Assembly: GCA_020055645.1 (NCBI GenBank)
Contig: CM034547.1
Span: 42,449,909-42,513,908, forward strand
Origin: Tomocerus qinae
Taxonomy: Eukaryota > Arthropoda > Collembola > Entomobryomorpha > Tomoceridae
Length of the DNA stretch: 64,000 bases
Direction of reading: 5' to 3'
A model generated the notes under the pieces. It had not been told where the DNA came from and searched no databases. It saw only the letters and a list, made by a program, of their open reading frames with translations. Numbering within the stretch: position 1 is the stretch's first letter; every line of letters begins with the position of its first letter. Made by a program: the position numbers and the translations under genes. Shown here one piece after another: positions 14,001-26,332 of this stretch.

Positions 14001-14279
14001 TTAATGAGATGCGCTAGCAATTCGGTTGGAATAGGCTGGAAACCGTTAACAAAAATCACCTAAGACTGAGCAAGTAAAGTTTGTAATTAACAGAGGATGT
14101 TTAATTGAGGTTTTTAATCCCAAAATTTGGCCTTTGACTTCCTCATTTAACATTTATCATTTTAATACTGAAAGTCACAAAATTTTTTATTATTGCCTAT
14201 TTTGTTGCAAACTTTGTCGTCTTTCCAATGGTGGTTATCTCATTTCCGTTGCAGCCTCTGTTATTGAGTTATTGAGCCT
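11020..14279. other. Intergenic, no gene recognised
   Basis: Divergent gap between SDR-A and SDR-B, and probably shared promoter sequence near each end. A short GT/TA microsatellite sits near 11211-11240. The longest ORF (13482-13814, minus, 110 codons) has no recognisable motif and its alternative frame is equally open; not called as a gene. Confidence 0.55.
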
Positions 14280-14868
14280 TTTACCACTTTTTAGCCTTTC
14301 TTACCATCACAGTGGTAAAAATGTACTTAATGGTAAAAATGCATTTAATGGTAAAAATGGTAAATTTTAGCCATTGTTTAGACGGCTGAGTACAGATACA
14401 CAAGACTTCCTAAAATATAAGTTTTAAAACTTTATTTTTTATGAAATATTTCCAATTAGCCCCTTGCCCTTAATCAATTAAATTAATCATATTGTACACC
14501 ACAAAAAGATGAAGAAAGAAAGATTGTATTTGGTATCACCCATTTAAAATTGATGCTGATTTCATTGCAATTAATTTCTCAATCGGCAAGGGTTGTTAGC
14601 GCCCCCATTGGTTGAATCCTACTCTGGTTGATGAATACTATAGATATACAAAATCAATTTGTGACAACAATGATCTTCTGCTAAGCTATTTCATACTTTG
14701 GCACCAAAATTTATTCAAAATTCTAACACGAAATTTAAATGAAACTATTTTTTACCATTTTTACCATTTATACCACTTAACACTACTTTTTAGGTAGTGG
14801 TATTTAACGATAAATACCATTAAAAACCACTTACCACTGGTAAGTGGTAAATGGTATTTTGTACACTA
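14280..14868. mobile_element. hAT-like MITE, copy 1 (opposite orientation to copy 2)
   Basis: About 590 bp, closely similar along its whole length to the reverse complement of 48241-48839. The right end (14818-14868) carries the subterminal array ACCACTTACCACTGGTAAG and ends GTACACTA, one base off the CACTG terminus of copy 2. The left terminus is eroded: homology begins at TTTACCACTTTTTAGCC and the outer ~13 bp are missing, so no target duplication can be seen. Near the left end there are three ~18-bp tandem units beginning TGGTAAAAATG. It encodes no transposase, so it is non-autonomous. Confidence 0.8.
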
Positions 14869-16016
14869 TGGCTCGAAATGAGGAAAAATGCCACAAACAA
14901 TTGTTTTGCAGTTAAATACTTAAGTTTACACAGGAAAGTTTCTATAACTCAATCTGTATGTAAGACTGAAAATATGTGTCTGTAAAATGAGCAGGATTGA
15001 GAATGTAGTACCATGTACTTTTACTATGTTATATCAATGAAATTGGATTGCAGGCTTGTATTTGTGTGTTGATGTTCATCAACATGACAAACACTTAGTA
15101 ACTATAGTCAAGTGGAGTCAGACAGAATCCTGATACCAAGGAGCATGCACTGGATTTTCATTTTCATACATTTCATACACTGCGAGTCCTCAAGGTCAAA
15201 TTAAATACATAGTTGCCTCAGAAAATACAGACAATGTAAGGTACATTAAGCATGGGTAGGCACACGAATCTCTGTCAATGAAAATACAATGTAGTTACAC
15301 AGTGTCCTATACTCATCTATTGGTTTTTGCAACAATTTGACTTGGTTTGTAATTGTAGGGCGCATGATACATGTATTCGTATTAGAATATACTTACCTTA
15401 TTACTATTACTACACTGATAAGGAGATATCATTAATGTATAGCATTATACATAAAAAGGACTTTGGTCCATTGTTGTATAATTGTATAGGAAGGTAGACT
15501 TCCTTAATGAATATTGGAACTCGTTTGCCTAACTTTTTTACTTGATTGTGTATGTGGACATGGAACTACTAACGAGCAGAAGAGATTCAATTCAGTCATG
15601 TATTGTATGAGTGTGCATTTTACATTGTAGGATAAACAAAGTAGAATATTAATAGTAACGTATATGTATCCAGGTTGTAGATTGTAGATATGGTGCACAA
15701 TGTTGTATATAACTCGATCTATTAAATTGATACTTCAGAAGATTATAATCCATCCTCAGATAGAAAATAATCAGTAGCAGTCATGATCATGCTTCCAGCA
15801 CGTTGTCACCAACTATCATTTACACACAATCACACAAACCGAGTTTAACTATCTCTACAACCTCTAATCTCACATTTTTTCTGTCAAGAGAAGCGTCAAC
15901 TTTAAAGTTTTTTAAGTTGAGTAATTGTGACAGATTGTAGTATCGAAGTCCAACCAGTGTGGCACCTTCCTTTTCCTCTTTGTGTTCAGTTGTTCATAAA
16001 ATCAAACTCTGCTAAA
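14869..16016. other. Intergenic / SDR-B upstream region
   Basis: No coding exon or repeat recognised. The SDR-B frame is open upstream to 15927, but that stretch looks like leader sequence, so the start was placed at 16017. Confidence 0.5.
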
Positions 16017-17444
16017 ATGTCCCCACTGGAAATTATATACGACCTAATTAAGAGTCAAATAGTTCTTATAGTAATATATGTACACGAACTGCTGTACAGA
16101 TATTATTCGGGAAACAGAACAATGAGTGTAGAAGAAGAGGAGAATATCGAAGGAGATGTTGTGATTGTTACCGGAGCGTCTCGAGGCATGGGCAAAGCAG
16201 TCTCCGAAGAATTCGCCAAACGAGGGGCAATTGTGGTTTTGGGTTGTGTTGATACCAAAGAGGGTGAAGCTGCAGCTAAGGAAATTAGAACCAAATCTGG
16301 AAACGAAAATGTGGTATGCTATTTTCAGTATTTTAATAGTCCATGTTTTAAGGAAAGGACTACGGTGTGGAAATTCTATAAAATGTGTCCTTTTCTTTAG
16401 GAAATGATTTTCTTGGATTTAGCCGATTTGGCGTCGGTTCAGACTTTTGCAGCAGAAGTCAATAGAAAGTATCCTAAAATTAAGATATTAGTTAATAATG
16501 CTGGAATTGCTGGGCTTAGCGGTGGAAACCAGGCTAAAACAAAAGATGGGTAAGTTTTCATTCTTAATTGGTACTATTTAATATTCTTTCCACAGTACAT
16601 AGTACATTCACATTATCTTTCTTACAGGTTCAACATAACAATGGCAATCAACCATCTTGGCCATTTCTTATTAACAAATCTCTTGTTGGAAAATTTAAAA
16701 AGAGGAAAACCTTCCAGGTAATATAATCGCCAATTATGTTATTTAAAATAATAATAGCTCAAAAAATTATCTGTCCCTTGGACCCGGCTTGGTACATTTT
16801 ATTTTAGTTTCTAAGTATCACAGAATTGTGAACACAGTATTTAGAATTCACAAAGATTTATTAACATTCTTTAGAGTTGTTGCGATGTCGTCAACAATGC
16901 AACTCCTTCAGAGAATGGACGTGTTTGATTTGCATATGGACAAAAGTGGATTCGGTGTAGAAAATGGTCTACCCTACGCCAATAGTAAATATGCCAATGC
17001 TCTTTTCGTGAAAGAACTTGGAAATCGAATGAAGGGAACTGGAGTTACAACCTACGCCCTTTGTCCTGGAGCAGTGAAAACTACAATTTTCACTGGAGCT
17101 ACGGAAAATGGGAAAAGAGGTTTTAAACTCCTCTTCAATATTATGGGCTTTACTGCCGAAGAGGTATACAACATTTGATTGATTACCCTAATGAAGCTTT
17201 GAAGTGTTTGTGTATACTTAAAATGGTGTCGTGTTAATTATAATTTCAGGCCGCTAGGGAATTCATCCTATACCATGCAATTTCGAAAAAAGTCGCACAT
17301 GAAACCGGAATTATGTACAGATTTAAGAATCATTTCACAGCTGCGAATAATAATCTGAAGGATGGCATAGCAAAGGACTTGTGGGATGTTAGTGCAAATC
17401 TTGTCCAACTGGAGGAAAGACTAGAAGCTCATCGTAATACATAA
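16017..17444 (+). CDS. SDR-B: RDH11/12/13/14-like short-chain dehydrogenase, inverted member of the array
   Basis: Five exons: 16017-16313, 16401-16549, 16628-16717, 16875-17163 and 17250-17444; 339 aa in frame. It is the only plus-strand copy. The start is the first ATG followed by a typical membrane-anchor sequence (YDLIKSQIVLIVIYVHELLY). Motifs: TGASRGMG coenzyme loop, LVNNAGIAG, INHLGHF (catalytic Asn), AMSSTMQ (catalytic Ser) and YANSK (Tyr/Lys). The beta2 end reads LGCVD: the basic residue typical of NADP(H)-dependent RDHs is replaced by Val, but the Asp of SDR-A and SDR-G is absent, so it is intermediate in the cofactor pocket. The GMGK loop and RGAIVV segment group it with A and G rather than C-F. 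Substrate unknown; retinoid or related lipid carbonyls are likely by family. Confidence 0.86.
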
Positions 17445-17555
17445 TTTGTAACTAATGGGATTTTGCGGCCTATTATGACATTCCTTCTAATTGACATATT
17501 TGCATTAGGATACTTATTTTTGATTGTTGTTATCTTGAAAATGATTCATGTACTT

Positions 17556-17561
17556 AATAAA
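17556..17561 (+). terminator. Candidate polyadenylation signal of SDR-B
   Basis: AATAAA 112 bp downstream of the SDR-B stop codon. Confidence 0.5.
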
Positions 17562-19132
17562 AATATGTACAGTAATGTGTACTACAAATACCATCAAATA
17601 ATCATCCGGCATCCATCATTCTAAACACTAAAAGTCAGATGTATTGAATTAGATATTTATTACATAGGACTTTTTCCGAGTTTAATTACCCCATTTTAAT
17701 TAACGGTTATTTCCAAGAAATCCGGAAATCTTATAATAATGACTTAAAAAATTTATAATATGATACCATAATACTATACCGGTGATTTCTATATTTATAC
17801 ATTAAATACGTACTACATTGCTCCTTTTTCCTTGTTTTTTTCTTTTAAATCATTCGTGTAAACCTTACTTTGAAGTCACTACTCTCTCACGCACTTGTAA
17901 ATCTTGTTGTAACCTAATGATGCAATTTTCACAGCTCACACCTTCTTATAATTGTTAATTAGGAGTATACATATATGGTAGCAGAAATACAGTATACTTA
18001 GATATCTTGATCATAAAGAGTATAAAGCTAAATAACCTAGAATAAAATATACTGACAAGGAAAGGAAAATGATTTTGAAATTTTGTTGCTACTGAAAAAT
18101 GACGTACCTTGCCGTACTTGTCAAATGGGATTTAACGGACATTAAATTTTCGAAATGAGAATTTAGTTTTTAGTTTGGAAAGGTTTGAAAATTATCACAT
18201 GGACTGATTTTTAAAGCATTTAAAATAGAGATATCAAAGATCCGAATCCAACCTTTTGTGCCTGGATATTCTATGATTGCAAAAATTCAGTCAAGCCAGA
18301 CGTGAAGCATTTTTAACTTGCATTTTGATACTCCCATGTCATAAAATATTTTTTACTTTTTGAGATTTTCTGTGGGGATTTGCCACGGATTGACCTTACT
18401 CTACTTTTCATTTTGCAAAATCACATCTAATCATACAGGATGATCTTCTTTTTCTTGCAATTATGAAATGGGTTCTCCTTGAACTTACAAGACTATCCGC
18501 ATACAGATATATTACACAATGTATCCTGCAAATGCACCACATTCCTTGATGTACATTACACTATCTGGCTCGGTGTTAGTACAGGATAGTATTGTCTTGA
18601 GTCTTGTGGTCTGGAAACTGTAGCCAGTCTATAGCTGAAGTACCATAAAGTCATACTTTAACTTTTTACTTTACTTTACGTCAATCAAAAGTCCAGACTA
18701 ATTATTTGTGTAAAATCCTCGTCTCAGATCGCCTCAGAATACAGAAAACATATTTTGCATACTGTAAAGAGTTCCACTCTTTATAAAAACAACGAATGAT
18801 GATAAATATACTATGACTATTAGATAGCTATTAAATAATAAGAATAACAACTTGCTTTGTTTACTCTTATGCAGAGGTTATATTAATTTTGCATAGACTG
18901 CAGATGATGTCATTGTAATGCACTTGCACCTTGAATTATTTTGTATTCGACCGTGGGCTGAAGCTGTGGCTAGCTACTTGGCACAGGAGATAATTACATT
19001 GTATACACTGTATTCATGCAATTGCATCTAGATTTTTGCACTATAACTGACCTCGTGTAATTGGACAGTAGATTGCTAGGACATAATATACAAAAAAGTA
19101 TATGAAATCAAGTACGTCTACATATTTATTCC
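17562..19132. other. Intergenic, no gene recognised
   Basis: AT-rich convergent gap between SDR-B and SDR-C. No ORF of note and no repeat recognised before the MITE at 19137. Confidence 0.6.
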
Positions 19133-19136
19133 TTAA

Positions 19137-19688
19137 GGGTAACCACTACACGGCCCTTCACAATGGATTTTGCTTACGTCAAGGTACGAATGTGCTAATG
19201 AAAGCATTAGTTTACATAGTTCTACGTTCTGTGCCGTATTCTGACGAGTAAAGCGCGCGATTTGCCCTCTGCACTGAGTCGTTCTTAGCAGCTTTCGTCT
19301 GTACTTCACATTCAAATTTCAAATTCTCATGGATAATTCAAAAAACTTTACTTTATGCGATATGTTTTGATAGGAATTTTTTGAAACTCTGATTGAATAC
19401 CTAGGACTTACGTGTCTCCAATTCTCCAATATTTTATAAAATTCTTCTCATTTCGTCAAAATTATTAGTCAAAGAAACCGCGCCGCTTTTCTGACTACTA
19501 CATTTTTTGAAACATTAATTTCTCCTAAACTACGAACTTTTGGGAAAATAGTGGAGACACAAGTTTTAAGTAGTCACTCAGAATTTCCAAAAATCCTTAC
19601 GAAAGAATTTTTCTAGTATTTATTGAATTATCCCTGATCATTTGAAGCACATGAGAACACTTATTCAAGGGCCGTGTATTGATTACCC
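19137..19688. mobile_element. piggyBac-like MITE flanked by TTAA
   Basis: A 552-bp element bounded on both sides by TTAA (19133-19136 and 19689-19692), the target site of piggyBac elements. Terminal inverted repeats are GGGTAACCACTACACGGCCC on the left and its near-perfect complement on the right (two mismatches over about 22 bp). The arms remain loosely complementary further in: GGATAATTCAA, and the GTGTCTCCA block near 19411 against TGGAGACAC near 19552. So it is a long imperfect foldback. No transposase; the 60-codon minus ORF at 19133-19315 is incidental. Superfamily is inferred from TTAA and the GGG terminus only. Confidence 0.72.
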
Positions 19689-19692
19689 TTAA

Positions 19693-20580
19693 TGATAATC
19701 CTTGAGAGGGGAAACACTAAATTACTGTGATTAAAACATCACAACCATTAAAAGTGCCAGCACAACACTAAAAAGTTGTACAATACTTATAAAAAGTCAT
19801 AGAATACCTTACATACCTTCTAATTACACGGACTTATTAAATTCTTAATTTAATATGGTATAGGTGCCTACAGGCTTCCGTGTATGTTTTTAAAAATTTT
19901 ATTGTGATACATTTAGGCTGCAAATAATAATTTACGAGTTTACGACTTAAATTATTTTAACTTGAAGAAAATCGAAGAATAATTTGCAAGTGCATAACTT
20001 ACTCGTAACCAGTGCACTGGTTGGTGAATTCGAGTTAGTAGGAGCAAATCAGCAGGACACTGCAATGTCCTGCTGATGTGAAATTATCAAAATGAATGTT
20101 GAGTTGAGAACTACAAGGATTTTAATTCCCGTTTCTAAATACACATGCATACATAAAATGATGTCCCTTTCCCTTGTTTAAAGCTATACATGTATTTCAT
20201 TTAAATTCACACACAGTTGATTATGTTTAATATTTTACAAATGAGGTAACAGCCTATTCACTGACCCTGTTTCTCAAAATGGCGAAGTAAATAACTGAAG
20301 GAACATTATTTCAGAAACTCATTTTGTAAAATTTGAAAAATTTTGGCAATAATAAAAAATAATTCAGCATCCAGTTGTCAATGAATTGGCTTTGATACCA
20401 ACAGACAGATATGCATGATATGCATAAGTAACAAACACTCATATTATATATTATATAGTAGATTGATTTATATGGATTGTAAATTGTATGTACAGGTACG
20501 ACGGGATAATACAACTTTTACTAGTAATATAAATTAATATCTTTGTTAGATGAGAAAAGCTTGTATTTTGTTAATCACAT
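19693..20580. other. Intergenic, with a small perfect hairpin
   Basis: No gene recognised. Contains the 12-bp perfect hairpin at 20048-20077, listed separately. ORF 20311-20514 (minus) has no motif and is not called. Confidence 0.5.
20048..20077. repeat. Perfect 12-bp inverted repeat with 6-base loop
   Basis: ATCAGCAGGACA, loop CTGCAA, then TGTCCTGCTGAT. GC-rich relative to its surroundings. Too short for a typical miRNA precursor and not followed by a T-run. Function unknown. Confidence 0.55.
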
Positions 20581-22062
20581 TTAAACAGACTTTAACTTTA
20601 ACCGCTTATCTAAGTTTACAAGACTAGCACTGAGATTCCACAGTTTAGCTGCCATATCACTCTCCTTATTCAATTTTTCGTTTATTTCACGGCAAGGTTC
20701 TCTAAAGCGAAACATTAGTCCAGATTCAGATTCATCGAGTTGATTTGATAAAGAAACATGCATCAAGTATTCCGAGACAGCCTTAAAATAATGTAATCTC
20801 AGGTTAGTACAAATACATCACAATTTCTATTAATCAAACTTCATTCTACTATTTTCTTGTTATAAAATTTTGTTTACCTGATGACACTTAAGCCCAACTA
20901 TTTTGATATCCAGTGAGAGTAAGAAATGAGCCACCGGAGTGGTCTGGTCATACATATTAGTCAATACCAAGCCAGGACATACGGAGTAGACATTGATATT
21001 ACTCCCTTGAGCTTTCAAACGTTTTCCTAGCTCGAAGGCAAACAACGAATTCGCATGTTTGCTATTGGCGTACGGGAGTTCATTAAAAATGCCAAAACCA
21101 GATTTCTCCATCGTCAAGTCATTAACGTCAAGTTTTGAGTACTGCTGGAAGGTGGATGAAAGCACGATTATTCTGAAATAATTTATTGCAACAATATTAC
21201 AGTAATTTAAAAAAAAATAGCATGCAATCTTATTTTTTTCGAAAGATTACCTTGGGTCAGTTGCTTTGCGTAATTGTTCCAGCAGTAAATTTGTAAGCAG
21301 GAAATGGCCAAAGTGGTTTGATGCCTACAAGTGTGATAGAATCATATTAGAAGGTTCATCTGTATTTGGCCTATTAATGTGACTACAATAATTTAAAAAC
21401 CCACCATGATTGGATTCAACCCATCTTTTGTCACCTTTTTAGGATCATTACTGTCAGCCCCAGCTGAAAATTTAAAATTGATGATTATTTCAAAAATAAT
21501 ATTTACAAGGTTCTCATTTTATTTGAGCTGATTACCTGCACCAGCATTATTAACAAGAATTTTGACTTTTGGATACTGAGAGGAGATTGTGGCCGCAAAC
21601 CGTTCAACTGAATTCATATCCATCAAATCTAAAGGAATTACAGCCTGAAATTCATACACAAATATGTTCATAATGTATTTAATCCACAGCAAGATAATTT
21701 TTATAAAATTGATCTAGTTTTCATACGAATGTGTTCTGTTTTAATTCGGTAAGCATTTCAAAAATAATTACCAAGTTTTCATTCTTTGTCTGTCTCCTAA
21801 TTTCATTGGCAGCTTCTTGACCTGTTTTGACATTTCGACAACCCATTACAACAATGGCTCCTCTTTTAGCAAACTCCAGAGCAGTTTGTTTCCCTAACCC
21901 TCGGTTAGCACCTGTTACAACTATAACTTCACCTTCTATATCTAATTCTTCTTCTTCACTCAGAGGGCTCCGATTTCCAAATAGTTTGTAACGAAAATTT
22001 GCGAACAAATAATTTACTACCATAGTAAGCGTTGTAAGCAGAAAATCAATGTACTTTTCCAT
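20581..22062 (-). CDS. SDR-C: RDH11/12/13/14-like short-chain dehydrogenase
   Basis: Six exons: 22062-21772, 21644-21536, 21463-21405, 21324-21251, 21172-20878 and 20781-20581; 342 aa, in frame. Hydrophobic N-terminus (FLLTTLTMVVNYLFANF) as anchor, then coenzyme loop TGANRGLG, beta2 end MGCRN (the Arg favours NADP(H)), NNAGA, SNHFGHF (catalytic Asn), VLSSTFQ (Ser) and YANSK (Tyr/Lys). It has two introns around the NNAG region that most paralogues lack: after NNAGA in phase 1, and after NPIM in phase 0. The C-terminal tail is longer than in D (ends KRLKLKSV). Same general role as its neighbours: membrane-bound carbonyl or retinol-type oxidoreductase; substrate not determinable. Confidence 0.86.
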
Positions 22063-23704
22063 TCTCTTGGATTTTGGCTATTATTAGCACTGCAGCACAA
22101 AACTATACTATTAAAATTAAATCGAATTTTTGAATTAGATTGTGTACAACTAAATGCAATGTATGTTATTCTACACTCTTCTAAAAACCAACTAACCATT
22201 TTAATTAGTTTTCATCATCACACTTGCTATGCATTGTAAAATCTTTCTACCTTGCTACACGTAGTAAGATTACTTAAGAAGTGCACAATTTTACATTGCC
22301 CCCTAAGAAACTGAGTATAAATATGACGAAATTAAGTTTCTTATTACTTGGCTGAACTATTTAAGTATTGGGTACAATTATTCTTGTTTAGTTAGCAAAT
22401 TGAATCATACCTACACTTCACATGATATTGTTAGTGATACATATCCTCATGTAGCAATAGTTAAGCTTAGTACCCCAAAGGAAGTTTTAGAAGGATTATT
22501 GAGTGCTTGCTTCTTTTACAGTTTAAGTTAGAGTTCATTTGAGCAGAAAATATAACAGTGTTAAGCCTAAACTATAGTTCCCGTTTCATCGTTAAGTTCA
22601 CGTTTGGTGACGTCAAAATGACGTCATATCACATTTAAAATTTTTTTTAAATTACTGTAGTGACGTCATTTTGACGTCATCAAACGTGAACTTAACGATG
22701 AAACGGGAACTATAGTTTAGGCTTTACAGTTGCAGTTCAGTTATAATGATATTCTTTGTATTTATTTACAATATTGTTTTTCCAGCTCAACATTTTTTAT
22801 ATTGACATATTATTTATTTGTAAAAATCGTGAAAGCCCAAATTAAAATTTCTCACCATCTGTAACGAATATTTAACTTGAAAATTCGTTGCTTAAATATT
22901 AAAAGGTTGACCAAATCAAATAATATGCATGTTCATCAGTGTTGATTACTAAAATATAATCAGTTGGTATCTTGTGGGCAGCATGTTTGATAATTAGTGC
23001 TAATCCAACTACAACACGCATTGATATTATGTATAAATGTTCTTTAACAGTTGAAATGTAATATGAAATGTAATATAAAATTGTTATTTTTAATTAGTGG
23101 AATTAAGGCCACTAGCGACAAAGACTTCATGCATTGTTGCTAAATTTTACACTAGTATTTAAATGTGATGTAGCAACTGCTAAGACAAAAAAACCTAAAG
23201 CTAGCATGCAAGCATGTAGTTCAATTTCATTTATGCATGTGCAATTAGTTCCTTATTTTTCGCTCTGATACGCACAAAAAACTTTCGTTAATGGTTAAAT
23301 ATCTTTTTGTATAACGATGTAAATGTAAGCGTTGCTATTACCAGTATAATTTATTGGGGTATGTGTATTCCACGTGTCTATATATATTCAGATCACAGTC
23401 ACCTCTTAAGTCAAATAATATTATTATGATCCTTGAACAGAGTGGAGAGTGCCAAGGGGAAAATGGCTATACAAATACAATAACTTAGTACTCAGTCACC
23501 CGTTTGAGTCTTTCCATAAAGTTGTATTCTGTTATTCGTGGTTCTGTTCTACATCAAAATGTGTAGCACTAAAAAATTTACACTTGCACTATGAATTAAT
23601 TGCATTCATATATTATACAGTACAAGCATCATCATCGAACATACAAAGGATTTAGGATCACATTACATAAGTAGTGCATCTTGAGATGCAGTTCTTGTCT
23701 TTAT
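22063..23704. other. Intergenic between SDR-C and SDR-D
   Basis: Holds the upstream region of SDR-C and the foldback element at 22564-22723. ORF 23449-23655 has no motif. Nothing else recognised. Confidence 0.55.
22564..22723. mobile_element. 160-bp foldback element with 63-bp arms and four CRE palindromes
   Basis: Left arm 22564-22626 and right arm 22661-22723 are inverted copies with one mismatch in 63, separated by a 34-bp AT-rich spacer. The ends read AGCCTAAACTATAG, flanked on both sides by TTA (22561-22563 and 22724-22726). A 3-bp TTA duplication fits PIF/Harbinger-type MITEs, but the superfamily is inference. Each arm carries TGACGTCAAAATGACGTCA, that is two perfect TGACGTCA (CREB/ATF-type) sites, four in total. 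It lies about 0.5 kb upstream of the SDR-C start. Confidence 0.75.
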
Positions 23705-23705
23705 T
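23700..23705 (-). terminator. Candidate polyadenylation signal of SDR-D
   Basis: AATAAA on the minus strand, beginning at the last base of the TAA stop. Confidence 0.4.
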
Positions 23706-25021
23706 TATAGATTAACAAGCTTAGAACTCCACTCCCACAATTTTGTTGACGTTTCGTCATCCAGCATACGATTGACTGAGTTAAATGGCTTTCTGAAATG
23801 ATACATGAGTCCAGTTTCGTTTGTGTAGTCCTTTGATACGGCGCATGGAATAATGAATTCACGAGCAGCCTTAAATGGTTGAATTACAAAAATTTAGAGC
23901 AGAAAAAATATATTGGGGGTTGGGCTTAGCTATTCTGTGATTTCGTGCAAAAAAACGCTTATTGTTTCATACTGGCAGCAGATTCGATAACTTTTAGCTC
24001 AAATACTTTCTTATATTGTGTATTATCAATTATACATTTGAAATTACCTGTTCCGCAGAAAATCCAATAAACTTGAAAATAATTCTAACTGGCAGCATTT
24101 GGTAATGAATGGGTGTGTCAACTAATCCAGGACTTAGTGAATATGCTCTGACACCGCTTTCTTTCATCCGTTTTCCAAATTCATACATGAACAACGATAA
24201 CATGTGTTTAGTATTGGAGTACAAAAGAGTGTTTTCTAGTCCCTTCGGATCCTTCTCCATCATCAAGTCCTCGAAGTTCAGCTTTGCACAACGTTGACAA
24301 TTTGCGGAAATCGAAATAACTCTGAATAATTCGTAGAATACGTTGTAAATCATGAATGCGAATGTATTAATGTTTATATGAAAAATGCAGAAAGAAAACG
24401 AACCTCGAGGGTGCAGCCTGAACCAAATTTTTAGTTAATAAATTAGTCAGGAGGTAGTGTCCTAAATAGTTTGATGCAACGTGTGCATTAAATCCTTCTT
24501 TTGTCTTCAGATTTCCATTGCATTTTCCATTTGCACCAGCATTATTTACAAGTATCTTAATCTTTGAATATTTTTCAGAGACATTTTTTGCAAAACTTCT
24601 CACGGAGTCCAAATCTGTCATATCCAAATGGAAAAGATCCTTAAAATTAATAAAAAATATTATTTAATATTCCACATTTCAGATTTCTAGTCAATATTAT
24701 GCAATATCGATACTTCGTACAATAGTTGTTTACCACATTGGAATTCTGCGATATAGTTTTGATCTCTTGCATTGATTTGTTCCCCTTTGTCAAATCCCGA
24801 CATCCCATAACCACAACAGCCTTTCTTTTAGCTAATTCTAATGCAGTAAAATAACCCAGACCGCGATTAGCTCCAGATATCACGACGACTTGTCCTTCCA
24901 CATTTTCTTCATCCGAAAGGAAACACTCTCTTTCTTCCAGAACTTTGTATTGGACCTCATGGACAAACTCGAACAATTGACAACGAAGTAAACGCAAAAC
25001 CTGACCTAAACTGTCAAACAT
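23705..25021 (-). CDS. SDR-D: RDH11/12/13/14-like short-chain dehydrogenase, intron-poor copy
   Basis: Four exons: 25021-24734, 24639-24404, 24321-24048 and 23869-23705; 320 aa, in frame. Only the three introns common to the whole array remain. Coenzyme loop is SGANRGLG (Thr changed to Ser), beta2 end MGCRD (NADP-type), NNAGANG, SNYLGHY (catalytic Asn), SISANCQ (Ser) and YSNTK (Tyr/Lys). The segment between Ser and Tyr is altered (EKDPKGLENTLL instead of KSGFG...). The donor after exon 2 is GTTCGT, weaker than the others. An AATAAA overlaps the stop codon. Sequence differences suggest an older, more diverged copy, but no key residue is lost. Confidence 0.84.
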
Positions 25022-26332
25022 TTCTGTACTAAATTTTAATTATTCAATAATTTCGAAATCAGTTCTACTCTAAAAATTCTACTGAGTTTACACTTCCACG
25101 TTAATTTTTTACAATGAAACCTGATTGCACATATGAATAATATTTAACTAAATGTTCAGGCAGCATTTATTAGTTAGACTGTTATGGTTCTTAATCAAGA
25201 GAACTTCACTTGGAAAATGAATAATTATTTTCAAATCCATTATGTGATGGTAATGATGAATACAGAGTATAGATTAGAGGGAATGGAATTTTCGACAAAC
25301 TCTGTTACGTACAAGAGAAAAAAAGCAGTGCTGTTCTACTAAGCTGGGAAAATTCACACATTTGCTTTAATGAAACAAACTTGTTCTCTGGACACCCTTA
25401 TAAGGTCAATATGCGGTTTACACAGATTATTAGCGAAGGAGAAATGTAACCAGTGTCTACATGGAAGTTTGATATATTATTACGACTTTTTGGTACTGTT
25501 GACCTTGATAGCATTTACTCCATCATGTAATAAGTTAACGCAAAAAGTGTATTAGCGATTTATGCTTTTTAAGGATTTTATGTTCTCGGATTAACATCTG
25601 TCCTCCTATAAGACTTTAATATGCTACAATGCATCATCTTTATAAAAATAATATTTGTTCCTGTATCGCATGTGTCTATCTATGCCAAATGCCATGGATG
25701 TTGAACCTTCCATGGTATATCACAATTCGAAATAATTCCAATTAATTCCACTTAATAATAGCCACAAAAAGGCTAGTAGAAAATAAACATAGGAAATAGT
25801 GTGGTTTTGATTTTGTGATCTATTGTATTCCCAGCTCTAATGTAGTACGTTCACGCAAAATTTACATGTACAACATTATGATACTTATAATATCTAGTAA
25901 TATGCAGACATGTTCAGAACGAAGGTATTACGTATGTACTTATATTCGTAATAGGTGGAAAAGTCGGTTACCTACACACGTATGTAATATTCATACTTAC
26001 TTAAGTGAACCTTGCTGACGTAGTTAGCAAAATAATATGTACTTTCGCGAAAATATACATGAGAAATAAAACAGCGATTTCATGACAAAAACTTGAGAAA
26101 TAAACCAATTTCAGATACATTTCCTGTAAACAAGTTACATGCAACAATATTACAAATGGTAAATAATATTATTTTAAATTCCTCAATTTGCCAGTTCCAT
26201 CACTGATATTTAAAAAAATTGTTTTAGAACAATATCTGTCGGAGTCGGAACTATTTGGCTCTTCCGTCAAGCCAGTCTGTCCATTGAGTGAGTTTATTTT
26301 TGAATTTTAAAGCCTATTCAGCGATGTCAATG
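25022..26332. other. Intergenic between SDR-D and SDR-E
   Basis: AT-rich. Short plus-strand ORFs (25370-25555 and 25815-26018) show no motif. Contains the 3' flank of SDR-E with an AATAAA (minus strand, 26293-26298) 35 bp after its stop. Confidence 0.55.
26293..26298 (-). terminator. Candidate polyadenylation signal of SDR-E
   Basis: AATAAA on the minus strand about 35 bp past the SDR-E stop. Confidence 0.45.

Noticed and set aside
16103-16294. Antisense ORF within SDR-B exon 1
   Set aside because: Shadow of a strongly conserved Rossmann-fold coding sequence; the same kind of shadow appears opposite SDR-E and SDR-F.
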